Assembly: GCA_964244495.1 (NCBI GenBank) | Contig: CAXTIU010000015.1 | Location: 1 to 64,000, forward strand | Direction: 5' to 3' | Source: RH-AL1 sp964244495 | Lineage (GTDB): Bacteria > Pseudomonadota > Alphaproteobacteria > Rhizobiales > Beijerinckiaceae | Length of the DNA: 64,000 nt | In this document: positions 52,051-60,296 of the stretch, in pieces | How positions within the stretch are numbered: position 1 is the stretch's first letter | Layout: every line of letters begins with the position of its first letter | Notes under the pieces: generated by a model | What the model was told of the DNA's origin: nothing | The model's database searches: none | Seen by the model: only the letters and a program-made list of their open reading frames with translations | Position numbers and translations under genes: made by a program

Positions 52051-52968
52051 ATGAGCGATTTTCTCCGGCGCCCCGAGTCGCGCAACGCCAGGCGACGCGA
52101 ACGTCTGAAGACGCCTCCGCTCGTCGCGCCGGGTGCGCATGACGGACTCTCCGCGCGCCTCGTCGAGCAAGCCGGCTTCGACGTCGTCTACATGGGCGGC
52201 TACGCCACCACCGGATCGTTGCTCGGCCAGCCCGACATGTCGCTGCTGACAGGGACGGAGATGATCGAGAACGCCAGGCGCATGGCGCGGTCGGTCGACA
52301 TCCCGCTGATCGCCGATGCCGACACCGGCTATGGCAACGCCATCCAACGTCATCCGTACGGTTCATGAATACGAAGCGGCGGAGGTCTCGGGCATCCACC
52401 TGGAGGACCAGACCGCGCCCAAGCGCTGCGGCCACATGGCCGGCAAGAACGTCATCGCCGTCGGCGAGGCGGTCGGCAAGATCAAGGCGGCGGTCGCGGC
52501 CAAGTCCGACCCGCACTTCGTCATCATCGGCCGTACCGACGCCCTGGCCGTCCACGGCATCGACGCCGCCGTCGACCGGGCGCGGCGCTACGCCGACGCC
52601 GGTGCCGGTGCCGGTGCCGACGTGGTTTGGGTCGAGCCTCGACGACCGAGGCCCAGCTGGGGAAGATCACCAAGGAGCTTTCCGGCATCAATGTGCTGTT
52701 GAACTGGCTGGAGAACGGCGAAACGCCCGACATCGGCACCGAGAAGATCAAGGAATACGGCTTCGGCGTCGTGATCTTTCCGATCGGCTCGGTGTTCACC
52801 ATGCTGACCGCGCTGCGCGAGCATTACGCGCGCGTCCGCAAGGCCGGCACGCCGTTCGAGCGGCTCAAGCACCTGCCGCGGTTCGACGACTTCACGTCGG
52901 CGGTCGGCAAGCCGGGACTCGACAAGCCCGCGAAGCGCTTCGCCGATCTGGACGCCGCGACGGCGTAG
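52051..52968 (+). pseudogene. Isocitrate lyase/PEP mutase family gene, two frameshifts
   Basis: The translation starts MSDFLRRPESRNARRRERLK and shows the family core VAPGAHDGLSARLVEQAGFDVVYMGGYATTGSLLG and IADADTGYGNA. An extra C near 52345 shifts the frame; the next frame continues NVIRTVHEYEAAEVSGIHLEDQ...KRCGHMAGKNV. One base is missing near 52637, returning to the first frame at STTEAQLGKITKELSG and ending at AKRFADLDAATA. The total of about 305 codons fits the family (oxaloacetate decarboxylase, 2-methylisocitrate lyase and relatives). The catalytic KRCGH motif is intact. A 6-bp repeat (GCCGGT) encodes a short AGAGAG run just before the second frameshift. It is either recent decay or sequencing error. 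Confidence 0.85.
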
Positions 52969-52992
52969 ACGACCAGACAGGAGACAGGCCAC

Positions 52993-53429
52993 GTGGCGAC
53001 CAATCTTTCCCGAACGCTGATCGCGCGCCACTTGGCGAGCGGCGAGATGATCGCCGGCCGGGAGATCGGCATCACGGCCGACCAAGCCCTATTGGAGGAC
53101 GTGCCCGGCACCGTGGTGATGCTGGGATTGGAGGCGATCGACGCCGACCGCGTGAAGATCGGCGTCGCCGTCCAGTACGTCGACCACAACCTGCTCGAGA
53201 CCGACAACCTCAACGCGGAAGAGCACCTGTTCCTGCGATCGGCCTGCCGGCGCCACGGCATCTGGTACAGCCGACCGGGAACCGGCATCAGCCATCCCAC
53301 CCACAGGCAGCGGTTCGGCGAGCCGGGCGATGTCCTGGTCGGCTGCGACAGCCACACGTCGGCCGCTGGCAGCATGGCATGATCGCGGTCGGCGCCGAGC
53401 TTGCCCGTAGGCCGTCCCCAGCCGATTGA
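52993..53429 (+). pseudogene. Aconitase-family gene, truncated and frameshifted
   Basis: The first 130 codons are a good match to the start of single-chain aconitases: NLSRTLIARHLASGEMIAGREIGI, then AVQYVDHNLL, HGIWYSRPGTGISH and GCDSHTSAAGS. A missing base near 53377 puts a stop at 53382; in the corrected frame GSMGMIAVGAELA runs only to 53429. About 500 codons, including two of the cluster cysteines, are missing. It follows the isocitrate-lyase-like pseudogene by 24 bp, so the two were probably one operon that was cut by a deletion joining it to the cytochrome gene. Confidence 0.85.
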
Positions 53430-53452
53430 CCGATGCTCCAGGAGTCACACGC

Positions 53453-54118
53453 ATGGTTGCGCTAACGCAAGACACCGACCTTCGCGGCCCGAAACGCGAG
53501 ACGCGGCGCCTGCATCCGCGAGCGGTGAGGCTGATGCACTGGACCAACGCCGTCGCGATGATCATCATGATCGGGTCGGGTTGGGGGATCTACGACGACG
53601 ACGTCATCGTCCACGGCCTGCATTTCAGCGAAACGCTGCGGATCGGGAGCTGGGCGGCGGAAAGCCTGCTCTGGCACTTCGCCGCGATGTGGCTCCTCAT
53701 GTTCAACGGCTTGGCCTATCTCGTCTACGGCTTCGTCACGGGACGGCTCCGCGAGCGCCTGCTGCCGATCCGCTGGCGCGATGTCGCGGCGACGGTGCGC
53801 GACACCCTGCGCTTCCACGTCGCGCACGAGGACCTCACCACCTACAACGCGGTGCAGAAGCTGCTCTACATCGTCGCCATCCTGGCGGGCGTCTCGCAGG
53901 TGGTGACGGGCCTGGCGATCTGGAAGCCGGTGCAGTTCTCGTGGCTCGTCGACCTGGCCGGCGGGTTCCAGAACGCCCGCATCCTCCATTTCGGGGGCAT
54001 GTCGGTCCTCGTCGGGTTCCTCGTCGTCCACGTCGCGCTGTCCCTGCTGGTGCCCAGCACCTTGTGGGCGATGCTGACCGGCGGACCCACCGTCGAGCGA
54101 GGAAAGGGGCGCACATGA
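53453..54118 (+). CDS. Cytochrome b561-type membrane subunit
   Basis: A 221-aa membrane protein with four or five hydrophobic helices. Histidines likely to bind haem b are in RLMHWTNAVAMIIMIGSG, LLWHFAAMWLL, ILHFGG and VVHVALS. This is the Ni/Fe-hydrogenase/YedZ-like cytochrome b family that links a molybdoenzyme to quinones. The start at ATG 53453 has AGGAG upstream; the frame from 53426 begins with TTG and is not preferred. It overlaps the oxidoreductase gene by 4 bp, implying a complex. Confidence 0.88.
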   Translation: MVALTQDTDLRGPKRETRRLHPRAVRLMHWTNAVAMIIMIGSGWGIYDDDVIVHGLHFSETLRIGSWAAESLLWHFAAMWLLMFNGLAYLVYGFVTGRLRERLLPIRWRDVAATVRDTLRFHVAHEDLTTYNAVQKLLYIVAILAGVSQVVTGLAIWKPVQFSWLVDLAGGFQNARILHFGGMSVLVGFLVVHVALSLLVPSTLWAMLTGGPTVERGKGRT

Positions 54119-54888
54119 CATCGCTGTTCCGTCCGGCCGCGATCCCCGATCGCGGCATCCTCGACAACCATCGCCCGCTCGTCGCTTCGCTGGCGCGGCG
54201 CGGCTTCATCCGCGGCGGCCTGTCGCTCGGGGCCCTGGCGATGCTGACGGGGTGCGACGTCGGCACGCCCGCGTCGATCGAGTCCGCGCTGAGGGGGATT
54301 TCGGCGATGAACGACGAGGTGCAGGCGCTGTTGTTCGATCCCAACAAACTCGCACCGACATATCCCGCCTCGATGGTGCTGAAACCGCCCAAGTTCAACG
54401 CCTACTACGATGTCGAGGACGTGAAGACGGTCGACGGCGGGAGCTGGAGGCTCGAACTCGCGGGCCTGATCGCCGACAAGCGGTCCTGGACGCTGCGGGA
54501 GATCAACGCGCTTCCGCAACAAGACGAGATCATCCGGCACATCTGCGTCGAGGGCTGGGACTACATCGGCGAATGGTCGGGCGTGCCGCTGCGGACGTTC
54601 CTCCAGCGGGTCGGCGCCGACCTCAAGGCGAAGTACGTCGCCTTCCGCACCGCCGACGACTATCCCAGCAGCATCGACATGGCGACCGCGCTGCACCCGC
54701 AGACGCTGCTCGCCACGCGCTACGCTGGCGAAACGCTGGCGGACCCGTTCGGCTTCCCGCTGCGGCTGCGGATGTCGACCAAGCTCGGCTACAAGAACCC
54801 CAAGTGGATCACGGCGATCGAGGTGACCAACACCTATCCCGGCGGTTACTGGGAAGAGCGAGGCTTCGGCTGGTTCGCCGGGATCTGA
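54115..54888 (+). CDS. Exported molybdopterin oxidoreductase (sulfite oxidase/MsrP fold)
   Basis: A 257-aa protein with the Mo-pterin SUOX fold. A twin-arginine signal (LARRGFIRGGLSLGALAML) ends in LTGC, so it may also be lipidated. The molybdenum-ligating cysteine is C144 in IRHICVEGWDYIGEW. Further marks are FRTADDYPSSIDMATALHP and PFGFPLRLRMSTKLGYKNPKWI and the C-terminal YWEERGFGWFAGI. It should work in the periplasm, paired with the overlapping cytochrome b561 gene. Substrate is unknown; sulfite, methionine sulfoxide or S/N-oxides are possible. Confidence 0.88.
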   Translation: MTSLFRPAAIPDRGILDNHRPLVASLARRGFIRGGLSLGALAMLTGCDVGTPASIESALRGISAMNDEVQALLFDPNKLAPTYPASMVLKPPKFNAYYDVEDVKTVDGGSWRLELAGLIADKRSWTLREINALPQQDEIIRHICVEGWDYIGEWSGVPLRTFLQRVGADLKAKYVAFRTADDYPSSIDMATALHPQTLLATRYAGETLADPFGFPLRLRMSTKLGYKNPKWITAIEVTNTYPGGYWEERGFGWFAGI

Positions 54889-54889
54889 C

Positions 54890-55567
54890 GTGGCGCCCCC
54901 TCGCGAGAAGCCTCCCGTCACGCCGACCGGCCCTTTCGCCGCCCGCCTCCCGTCGCGACCCACGACGGACGAGGGAACGGCCCGGACGCCCGATACGGCG
55001 ACACGGCGATCGGTCCTCCTTGCGGGGGGCTTCGCCGCTCTCGCCTCCGCGATCGGTACATCGGCAACCGGCCGGATCGCTCTCGCCAAGGACGACGAAG
55101 CCGGCGGCGTAACGGCGAAGGACGGCAAGAAGAGCGACGCGAAGGACCGCGGCAAGACGGACGGGAGCAAGAGGGACGGGAGCAAGACGGATAACGACGA
55201 CGACGATGACGACGAGAGCCTCGCCGAGAAGGCGGCGGAGCGCTTCCCGCAGCCGGTCGCGGCCGGCACGCTGCTGCACCGCACCGTGCTCGAGCCGCTG
55301 GAAAGTCAGCCGGTGCTCGGCCACGTCGCCGCCATCGTGCGGGCGGGCGACGGCACGATCAACGTGGTCGTGAGCTACGGCGGGTTCTTCGGCGCGAGGC
55401 CGATCGCCGTGCCGCTCGACGCGATGACGCTGCTGGGCGACGACATGGAGATCGTCGACTTCACGCCCGCGCAGCTGCGGGGTTTCCCGACGTTCGACCG
55501 GGCCGGAACCACGCCGGTGCCCCCCGACCAGGTCCTGCGTGTCGGCCTTTCGCGCCCGTCGCATTGA
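54890..55567 (+). CDS. PRC-barrel-like exported protein with acidic linker
   Basis: A 225-aa protein downstream of the molybdoenzyme by one base, so probably the third gene of that operon. The N-terminal TRRSVLLAGGFAALASAIG segment is a Tat-like signal preceded by 35 polar residues. A Lys/Asp/Gly linker contains three pentapeptide repeats and an Asp run. The C-terminal 90 residues (HVAAIVRAGDGTINVVVSYG, RPIAVPLDAMTLLGDDMEIVDF) resemble a PRC-barrel. The function is unknown; a cofactor or maturation partner of the molybdoenzyme is inferred from position. Start GTG 54890 is uncertain. Confidence 0.65.
   Translation: MAPPREKPPVTPTGPFAARLPSRPTTDEGTARTPDTATRRSVLLAGGFAALASAIGTSATGRIALAKDDEAGGVTAKDGKKSDAKDRGKTDGSKRDGSKTDNDDDDDDESLAEKAAERFPQPVAAGTLLHRTVLEPLESQPVLGHVAAIVRAGDGTINVVVSYGGFFGARPIAVPLDAMTLLGDDMEIVDFTPAQLRGFPTFDRAGTTPVPPDQVLRVGLSRPSH
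55154..55198 (+). repeat. Three 15-bp tandem repeats in the PRC-barrel-like gene
   Basis: AAGACGGACGGGAGC, AAGAGGGACGGGAGC and AAGACGGATAACGAC are head to tail and in frame, encoding KTDGS, KRDGS and KTDND before the Asp run. Confidence 0.88.
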
Positions 55568-55597
55568 CCGGGCCGCGCGCGGCGGGCCGGTCGCCGC

Positions 55598-56071
55598 CTA
55601 GAGCCTCTTCAACCCGAGCGGCTTGCTGCCATCCTTGACGGCCTTGATCCAGGTCCCGTCTTCCTGCTTCTCCAGCACGGTCTTGTGGCCGGCGCGGGCG
55701 GTCAGCACGAGTTCACCCTTGACGACCTGCCAGGCGGCGGGATCGAACACGACGATGCCCTGGTCGCGGCAACCCGGCGCGAGCTGGGCGCGATCGCCGC
55801 CCTTGACGCGCGACGTGTCGTCGAGGGTCACCATGCAGCCGGTGTCCCGCTTGTCGCGCAGGACGGCGTAACGCCCGGCGAGTTCGCTCGGCTTCTCGTG
55901 CTCGGCCTCGTGCTTGCCGGCGATGAGGATCAGGCGCGCATCGCCCGGCCACCACGCGGCGTCGGCCGGCGGGCTGAGCGACGATGGCGCCGCGAACACC
56001 GTCGTCGCCGTGGTGGCCACCACCAGCAACCCGAGGGTGGGCCAATGCGGAAAAGGCGGTCTCATCGGCAT
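55598..56071 (-). CDS. AprI/Inh-family metalloprotease inhibitor
   Basis: A 157-aa exported protein with a signal peptide (LGLLVVATTATTVFA). The mature part has the eight-stranded inhibitor pattern: SELAGRYAVLRDKRDTGCMVTLDD, APGCRDQGIVVFDPAAWQVVKGELVLTARAG and LEKQEDGTWIKA, with the two cysteines of the conserved disulphide. Such proteins block serralysin-type metalloproteases in the periplasm. No serralysin gene is in the window. The start at ATG 56071 has GGAG upstream. It lies 109 bp downstream of pheS, in the place normally held by pheT. Confidence 0.78.
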   Translation of the reverse strand: MPMRPPFPHWPTLGLLVVATTATTVFAAPSSLSPPADAAWWPGDARLILIAGKHEAEHEKPSELAGRYAVLRDKRDTGCMVTLDDTSRVKGGDRAQLAPGCRDQGIVVFDPAAWQVVKGELVLTARAGHKTVLEKQEDGTWIKAVKDGSKPLGLKRL

Positions 56072-56180
56072 CGCGGGGCTCCGAACGTTCACATACCCTA
56101 TACGCCTGGCGCGCATTGCATGTTTCACGGCAGCACGTTTCATGGAACGCGACGCCGGCGTGATCGGGTGACGATCACGC

Positions 56181-57263
56181 TCAGGACGTCAAGCCACCGA
56201 TCAGGCTCGGCATGTCCAGCGGACGGAAACCGAAGTGCCTCAGCCAACGGATGTCGCTCTCGAAGAAGGCGCGCAGGTCCGGCATCCCGTACTTGAGCAT
56301 GGCGATGCGATCGATGCCGATCCCCCAGGCGAAGCCCTGGTACACGTCGGGGTCGATGCCGCAGTTGCGCAGCACGTTGGGGTGGACCATGCCGCAACCG
56401 AGGATCTCCAGCCAGTCCTCGCCTTCGCCGAACCGGATCTGGCCGTCGCGGCGCGCGCAGCGGATGTCGACCTCCATCGACGGCTCGGTGAAAGGAAAGA
56501 AGCTCGGGCGGAAGCGCATGGTGACGACCGGCACCTCGAAGAACGCCTTGAGGAACGTCTCCAGCACCCATTTCAGGTTGGCGAGGTTGGCGGTGCGGTC
56601 GATGACCAGGCCCTCCACCTGGTGGAACATCGGCGTATGGGTCTGGTCCGAGTCGACGCGGTACGTCCGGCCCGGACAGATCACGCGGATCGGCGGCTTG
56701 CGCGCCATCATGGTGCGCACCTGGACGGGGCTCGTGTGGGTTCGCAGCAGCTTGCGCGACCCGTCCGGCCCCGGGGGGAAGAAGAAGGTGTCGTGCATGT
56801 CCCGGGCCGGATGCTCGGGCGGGAAGTTCAGCTTGGTGAAGTTGTAGTCGTCGGTCTCGATGTCGGGTCCTTCGGCGATCGCGAAACCCATGTCGGCGAA
56901 GATGACGGAGAGTTCGTCGGTCACCTGCGTGATCGGGTGGATGCGCCCGGTTTCAAGGGGGCTCGCGCGCACGCCCAGCGTCACGTCGACGACCTCTGAG
57001 GCGAGCCGCGCGTCGAGCGCCGCCTCGCGCAGCAGGTCGCGCCGCGCGTCGAAAGCCGACGTGACCTTGTCCTTCAGGACGTTGATGGCGGCGCCCCTGG
57101 CCCGACGCTCGTCCGGCGCCATCTTGCCGAGGGTCGCCAGCAGCGCCGACACCGTTCCCTTCTTGCCGAGCGCGGCGACGCGTGCCCGTTCGAGCGCGGG
57201 CTCGTCGGCGGCCGAGGCGACGGCGGCGAGGGTCTGGGTTTCGAGTTCGGCGAGATCGGACAT
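56181..57263 (-). CDS. pheS: Phenylalanyl-tRNA synthetase alpha subunit
   Basis: A 360-aa catalytic subunit. The N-terminal coiled coil (LAELETQTLAAVASAADEPAL) is followed by a class II core with motif 1 HPITQVTDELSVIFADMGF, motif 2 RTYRVDSDQTHTPMFHQVEG and motif 3 GFAWGIGIDRIAMLKYGMPDLR. Lengths and motifs are standard. It needs PheT, which is normally the next gene; here the next gene downstream is a protease inhibitor and upstream is glk, so pheS stands alone. Confidence 0.96.
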   Translation of the reverse strand: MSDLAELETQTLAAVASAADEPALERARVAALGKKGTVSALLATLGKMAPDERRARGAAINVLKDKVTSAFDARRDLLREAALDARLASEVVDVTLGVRASPLETGRIHPITQVTDELSVIFADMGFAIAEGPDIETDDYNFTKLNFPPEHPARDMHDTFFFPPGPDGSRKLLRTHTSPVQVRTMMARKPPIRVICPGRTYRVDSDQTHTPMFHQVEGLVIDRTANLANLKWVLETFLKAFFEVPVVTMRFRPSFFPFTEPSMEVDIRCARRDGQIRFGEGEDWLEILGCGMVHPNVLRNCGIDPDVYQGFAWGIGIDRIAMLKYGMPDLRAFFESDIRWLRHFGFRPLDMPSLIGGLTS

Positions 57264-57768
57264 CGGGACCGTGCGGCCGCGGGTGGCGGCGAAGGTGAGG
57301 GGACTGTCGCGCCCGCTATAGCCGATCGCGCGGCCAAGAAGAAATCCCACGGCATCGGACCGCGTCGCGGACACGGCGCGTGTGGATCGGCGCGGGGCTG
57401 ACCTCGCCGGGCTTGTGGCGGGATCGGATGTAAGGTATCGTTACCTCAAGCGGCCGGTCCGACGCCGAAGAGCGCTTCGCAACATGACGCATGACGCGAA
57501 TGACGCGAGAATGTGTGCGCCACGACATTTTTTTCGACCGGGCTGCTTGGGCTGTCCGGACCATGGCCCCCGAGCGCCGGGTCGACCCGCGCAACGAGCC
57601 CGGACATGCCGACGCGAGGAGGAGGCCGCAGCGTCGGACCGCCCCCGGGCGCGGTCCGCTGCGGCGAACCCTTTCACGCATCGACTTCTTCGCGAAAACC
57701 GCCGCGCACTTTCCGGGCCGATGCTCTAGATTGAAGTGGACGCGTGGGTTCTCGAGAGGGTCGGATCT
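57264..57768. other. Divergent region between pheS and glk
   Basis: 505 bp that contain copy B of the dispersed element (57430-57517) followed by a T-run at 57528-57534. Ribosome-binding sequence GAGAGG for glk is at 57754-57759. Frames through this region are shadow frames. Promoters for pheS and glk must lie here; none was assigned with confidence. Confidence 0.4.
57430..57517 (+). repeat. Dispersed element of about 90 bp, copy B
   Basis: It begins GTAAGGTATCGTTACCTC (perfect palindrome AGGTA-N4-TACCT) and ends TGACGCGAGAATGTGTG, preceded by CATGACGCAT. The same blocks are found at 24754-24849. It lies about 250 bp upstream of glk and 170 bp upstream of pheS. A T-run directly follows. Function unknown. 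Confidence 0.6.
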
Positions 57769-58767
57769 TTGGACATTCCTTTTCCGGTCCTCGTCGGCGA
57801 CATCGGTGGCACCAACGCGCGCTTCGCGCTGATCGGCGAAGCCGGGGCCGAACCGTCCCACCCCGTGCACCGCGCGACCCATGACTTCACGAGCCTGCAG
57901 GCGGCGATCGCCGACGTGCTGCCGGGGTTCTCGCATCGGCCGCGCAGCGTCATCGCCTGCGCGGCCGGCCCGGTCGAGGGCCGCAAGGTCGAGATGACCA
58001 ACGCCCATTGGTCGATCGACGGCGCCCATGTCGCGCGCGAGGTCGGGCTCGAGCAGGGCGTGCTGCTCAACGACTTCGAGGCCCAGGCCCTCACCCTTCC
58101 CGTCGTCAAGGACGCGTGGGTGCATCGGATCGGCGAGGCGGAGGAGAACGACAGGGGCGCTCAGCTGGTGCTGGGTCCCGGCACCGGGCTCGGCGCCGGC
58201 GCCCTGCTGGAGATCGCCGGCAAGCATTTCGCCCTCGCCAGCGAGGCCGGCCACGTCGATTTCGGACCCGTGGGCGCCGAAGAGGGCGCGATCTGGCCCC
58301 ATATCCCGCTGACGCACCACGGTCGCATCAGCGCCGAGACGGTCTTGTCCGGTCCCGGCCTCCTGCGCCTGCACGGCGCCAGGCTCGCCGCCCGCGGGCT
58401 GGTGTCGCCGATCGGCGACGTGGCCGTCCTCATCGAGCGGGCCAAGGCGGACCCGCGCGGCGAGGAAGCCGAGACGACGCGTTTCTTCTGGCGCCTCGTC
58501 GCCCGGTTCGCCAGCGACATGACGCTGGCGCTTCTCGCGACCGGCGGCGTGACCTTCTCCGGCGGCGTGCTGCCTCGCCTCATCGGCCTGCTCGACGCCG
58601 CCGTCTTCCGGTCGCGTTTCGAGGACAAGGCGCCCTTCGGCAGCCTGTTGCGCAACGTCGGCACGCGGATCATCGTGGCCGAGGACGCCGTTCTCTCGGG
58701 GCTGGGCGCGATCGCCGCCGATCCCGAGCGCTACGCGCTCGACTACGCGCGTCGCGCCTGGTGCTGA
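57769..58767 (+). CDS. glk: Glucokinase
   Basis: A 332-aa Glk-type glucokinase that phosphorylates glucose with ATP in the cytoplasm. Motifs are VLVGDIGGTNARFAL (phosphate-1), LLNDFEAQALTLP with the catalytic Asp, LVLGPGTGLGAGALL, SEAGHVDFGP and LLATGGVTFSGGVLPR. I chose the TTG at 57769 because GAGAGGG is about nine bases upstream and the family starts at MDIPFPVLVGD; a GTG at 57736 is also in frame. It stands alone, convergent with ptsN with 12 bp between stops. Confidence 0.93.
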   Translation: MDIPFPVLVGDIGGTNARFALIGEAGAEPSHPVHRATHDFTSLQAAIADVLPGFSHRPRSVIACAAGPVEGRKVEMTNAHWSIDGAHVAREVGLEQGVLLNDFEAQALTLPVVKDAWVHRIGEAEENDRGAQLVLGPGTGLGAGALLEIAGKHFALASEAGHVDFGPVGAEEGAIWPHIPLTHHGRISAETVLSGPGLLRLHGARLAARGLVSPIGDVAVLIERAKADPRGEEAETTRFFWRLVARFASDMTLALLATGGVTFSGGVLPRLIGLLDAAVFRSRFEDKAPFGSLLRNVGTRIIVAEDAVLSGLGAIAADPERYALDYARRAWC

Positions 58768-58779
58768 CGCGCCGCGGCG

Positions 58780-59244
58780 TCAGGCCGCGTGGGATTTCGG
58801 CTCTTCCGCCAGGATCGCGTAGAGCGACCCCGCGTCGCGCGTCGCGCGCAGCTTGGCGGTGGTCGCCTGCGAGCGCAGCACGCGGGCGGCCCGCGCGAGG
58901 GCTTTCAGGTGGTCGGCTCCCGCGCTCTCGGGCGCGATGAGGAGGAGGATGAGGTCGACCGGTTCGCCGTCGAGGGCCTCGAAGTCGATCGGCTTGTCCA
59001 CCCTGGCGAAGACGCCGAAGATGCGCTCGACGTTGGCGAGCTTGCCGTGGGGTATGGCGATGCCGTTGCCGATGCCGGTCGAGCCGAGCCGCTCCCGTTG
59101 CAGGAGCGCATCGAAGATCTCGCGGACCGGCCGGTCGCACTGCCGCGCGGCGCGCTCGCTCAGCTCCTGCAGGGCCTGCTTCTTCGTGCCGACCTTGAGC
59201 GCCGGGAGGATGGCGTCGCGCGCTATCAGATCTACGAGGGTCAT
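58780..59244 (-). CDS. ptsN: PTS IIA-like nitrogen regulatory protein PtsN
   Basis: A 154-aa EIIA-Ntr protein. The phosphorylatable histidine lies in GIGNGIAIPHGKL, and the family core includes LLQRERLGSTG, DKPIDFEALDGEPVDLILLLIAPE and HLKALARAARVLRS. It takes phosphate from EI-Ntr/NPr and modulates potassium and nitrogen processes. In rhizobia ptsN usually follows rpoN-hpf; here hpf is upstream (270-bp gap) but rpoN is not in the window. Confidence 0.94.
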   Translation of the reverse strand: MTLVDLIARDAILPALKVGTKKQALQELSERAARQCDRPVREIFDALLQRERLGSTGIGNGIAIPHGKLANVERIFGVFARVDKPIDFEALDGEPVDLILLLIAPESAGADHLKALARAARVLRSQATTAKLRATRDAGSLYAILAEEPKSHAA

Positions 59245-59514
59245 CGCTGAACTTGATCCAAAGTCACGGTCCGACGTCCTCCCAATGCGGAACGATCGGG
59301 CTCGGTACGGTGATCGTCCGCGCTCTCGCGTTCGTGAACGCGCCGGACGTCGGCTCCCTTAACACCCCTGCCGTCGAAGGGGGAGCGTTATTCCCGTATC
59401 GTTCGATGGAAGCAGCCCCGCGAGTCTTGTCGCCTGAAACGATGACGGCAGCGTAAGAACTCGGCGCCCCGACGAACACGATCGTGGCGGGCTCGTTCGC
59501 CCCGGCGATCCAGT

Positions 59515-60117
59515 CTACGGCGCCCGGCTACCGGCAAGAGGGTCGATCCAGCCGATGTTCCCGTCCCCGCGGCGGTAAACGATGTTGATGCGCCGGTTCT
59601 CGGCGTAACGGAAGACAACGACCGAGTCGGACGACGCGTCGAGCTTGCGCACCGCGGCGGCGACGGTCATCTCGGCGAAGCCGTTGGCGTGTTCGGCGAC
59701 GACCGCCGGAAACACCTCCTCGGACGCGTCGCCATCGAGGGATTGCGGCAGCTCCGCATAGGGCGGGGATCGCTCCGTCGCCCCATCCATCGCGGCGCCT
59801 GCGACGACGAGGCCGTCGTGTTCGTGGCGGGAACTCAGGCGCTTCTTCTGGTCGCGCAGGCGGCGCTCGATGCGGTCGGCCGCCTTGTCAAAGCTACCGT
59901 AGGGCTCGGAGGCGACCGCCTCGACCTGCAAGGTCACGCCCGAGGTCAGGAACAGCGTGCAGTCCGCGCGATAGCCCGATCCCTCCGGCTCGATGGTGAC
60001 GTGCCCGCTCGGCGACCCGGCATGGTACTTGGCGACGATCGCGTCGACGCGATCGTGCACGTGCATGCGCAGGGCTTGCCCGATCGAGAGGTTCTTGCCC
60101 GAAACGCGCAGTGTCAT
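59515..60117 (-). CDS. hpf: Ribosome hibernation promoting factor, long form
   Basis: A 200-aa long-form HPF. The N-terminal S30AE domain starts RVSGKNLSIGQALRMHVHDRVDAIVAKY and contains YGSFDKAADRIERRLRDQKKRL. The C-terminal dimerisation domain contains SDSVVVFRYAENRRINIVYRRGDGNIGWIDP. It dimerises 70S ribosomes to 100S in stationary phase. ATG 60117 is preferred because GGAGG is five bases upstream; the ATG at 60129 overlaps that site. Confidence 0.93.
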   Translation of the reverse strand: MTLRVSGKNLSIGQALRMHVHDRVDAIVAKYHAGSPSGHVTIEPEGSGYRADCTLFLTSGVTLQVEAVASEPYGSFDKAADRIERRLRDQKKRLSSRHEHDGLVVAGAAMDGATERSPPYAELPQSLDGDASEEVFPAVVAEHANGFAEMTVAAAVRKLDASSDSVVVFRYAENRRINIVYRRGDGNIGWIDPLAGSRAP

Positions 60118-60296
60118 GTCGGCCTCCATCCAAACAGAACCAGTGGGTCCACGCTCGGCCGCGCGGCCTAGCAGGGTAGGAAGGGTCGCCGGGGCAAGTC
60201 AATGGTCGGTTCGGCGCCACGCCCGAGGGTGCATCCGGCGATGGCGGTTCGGCCGCCGCCGGGTTATGATCGGGCATGGGCGAGATGTGATCCGGC

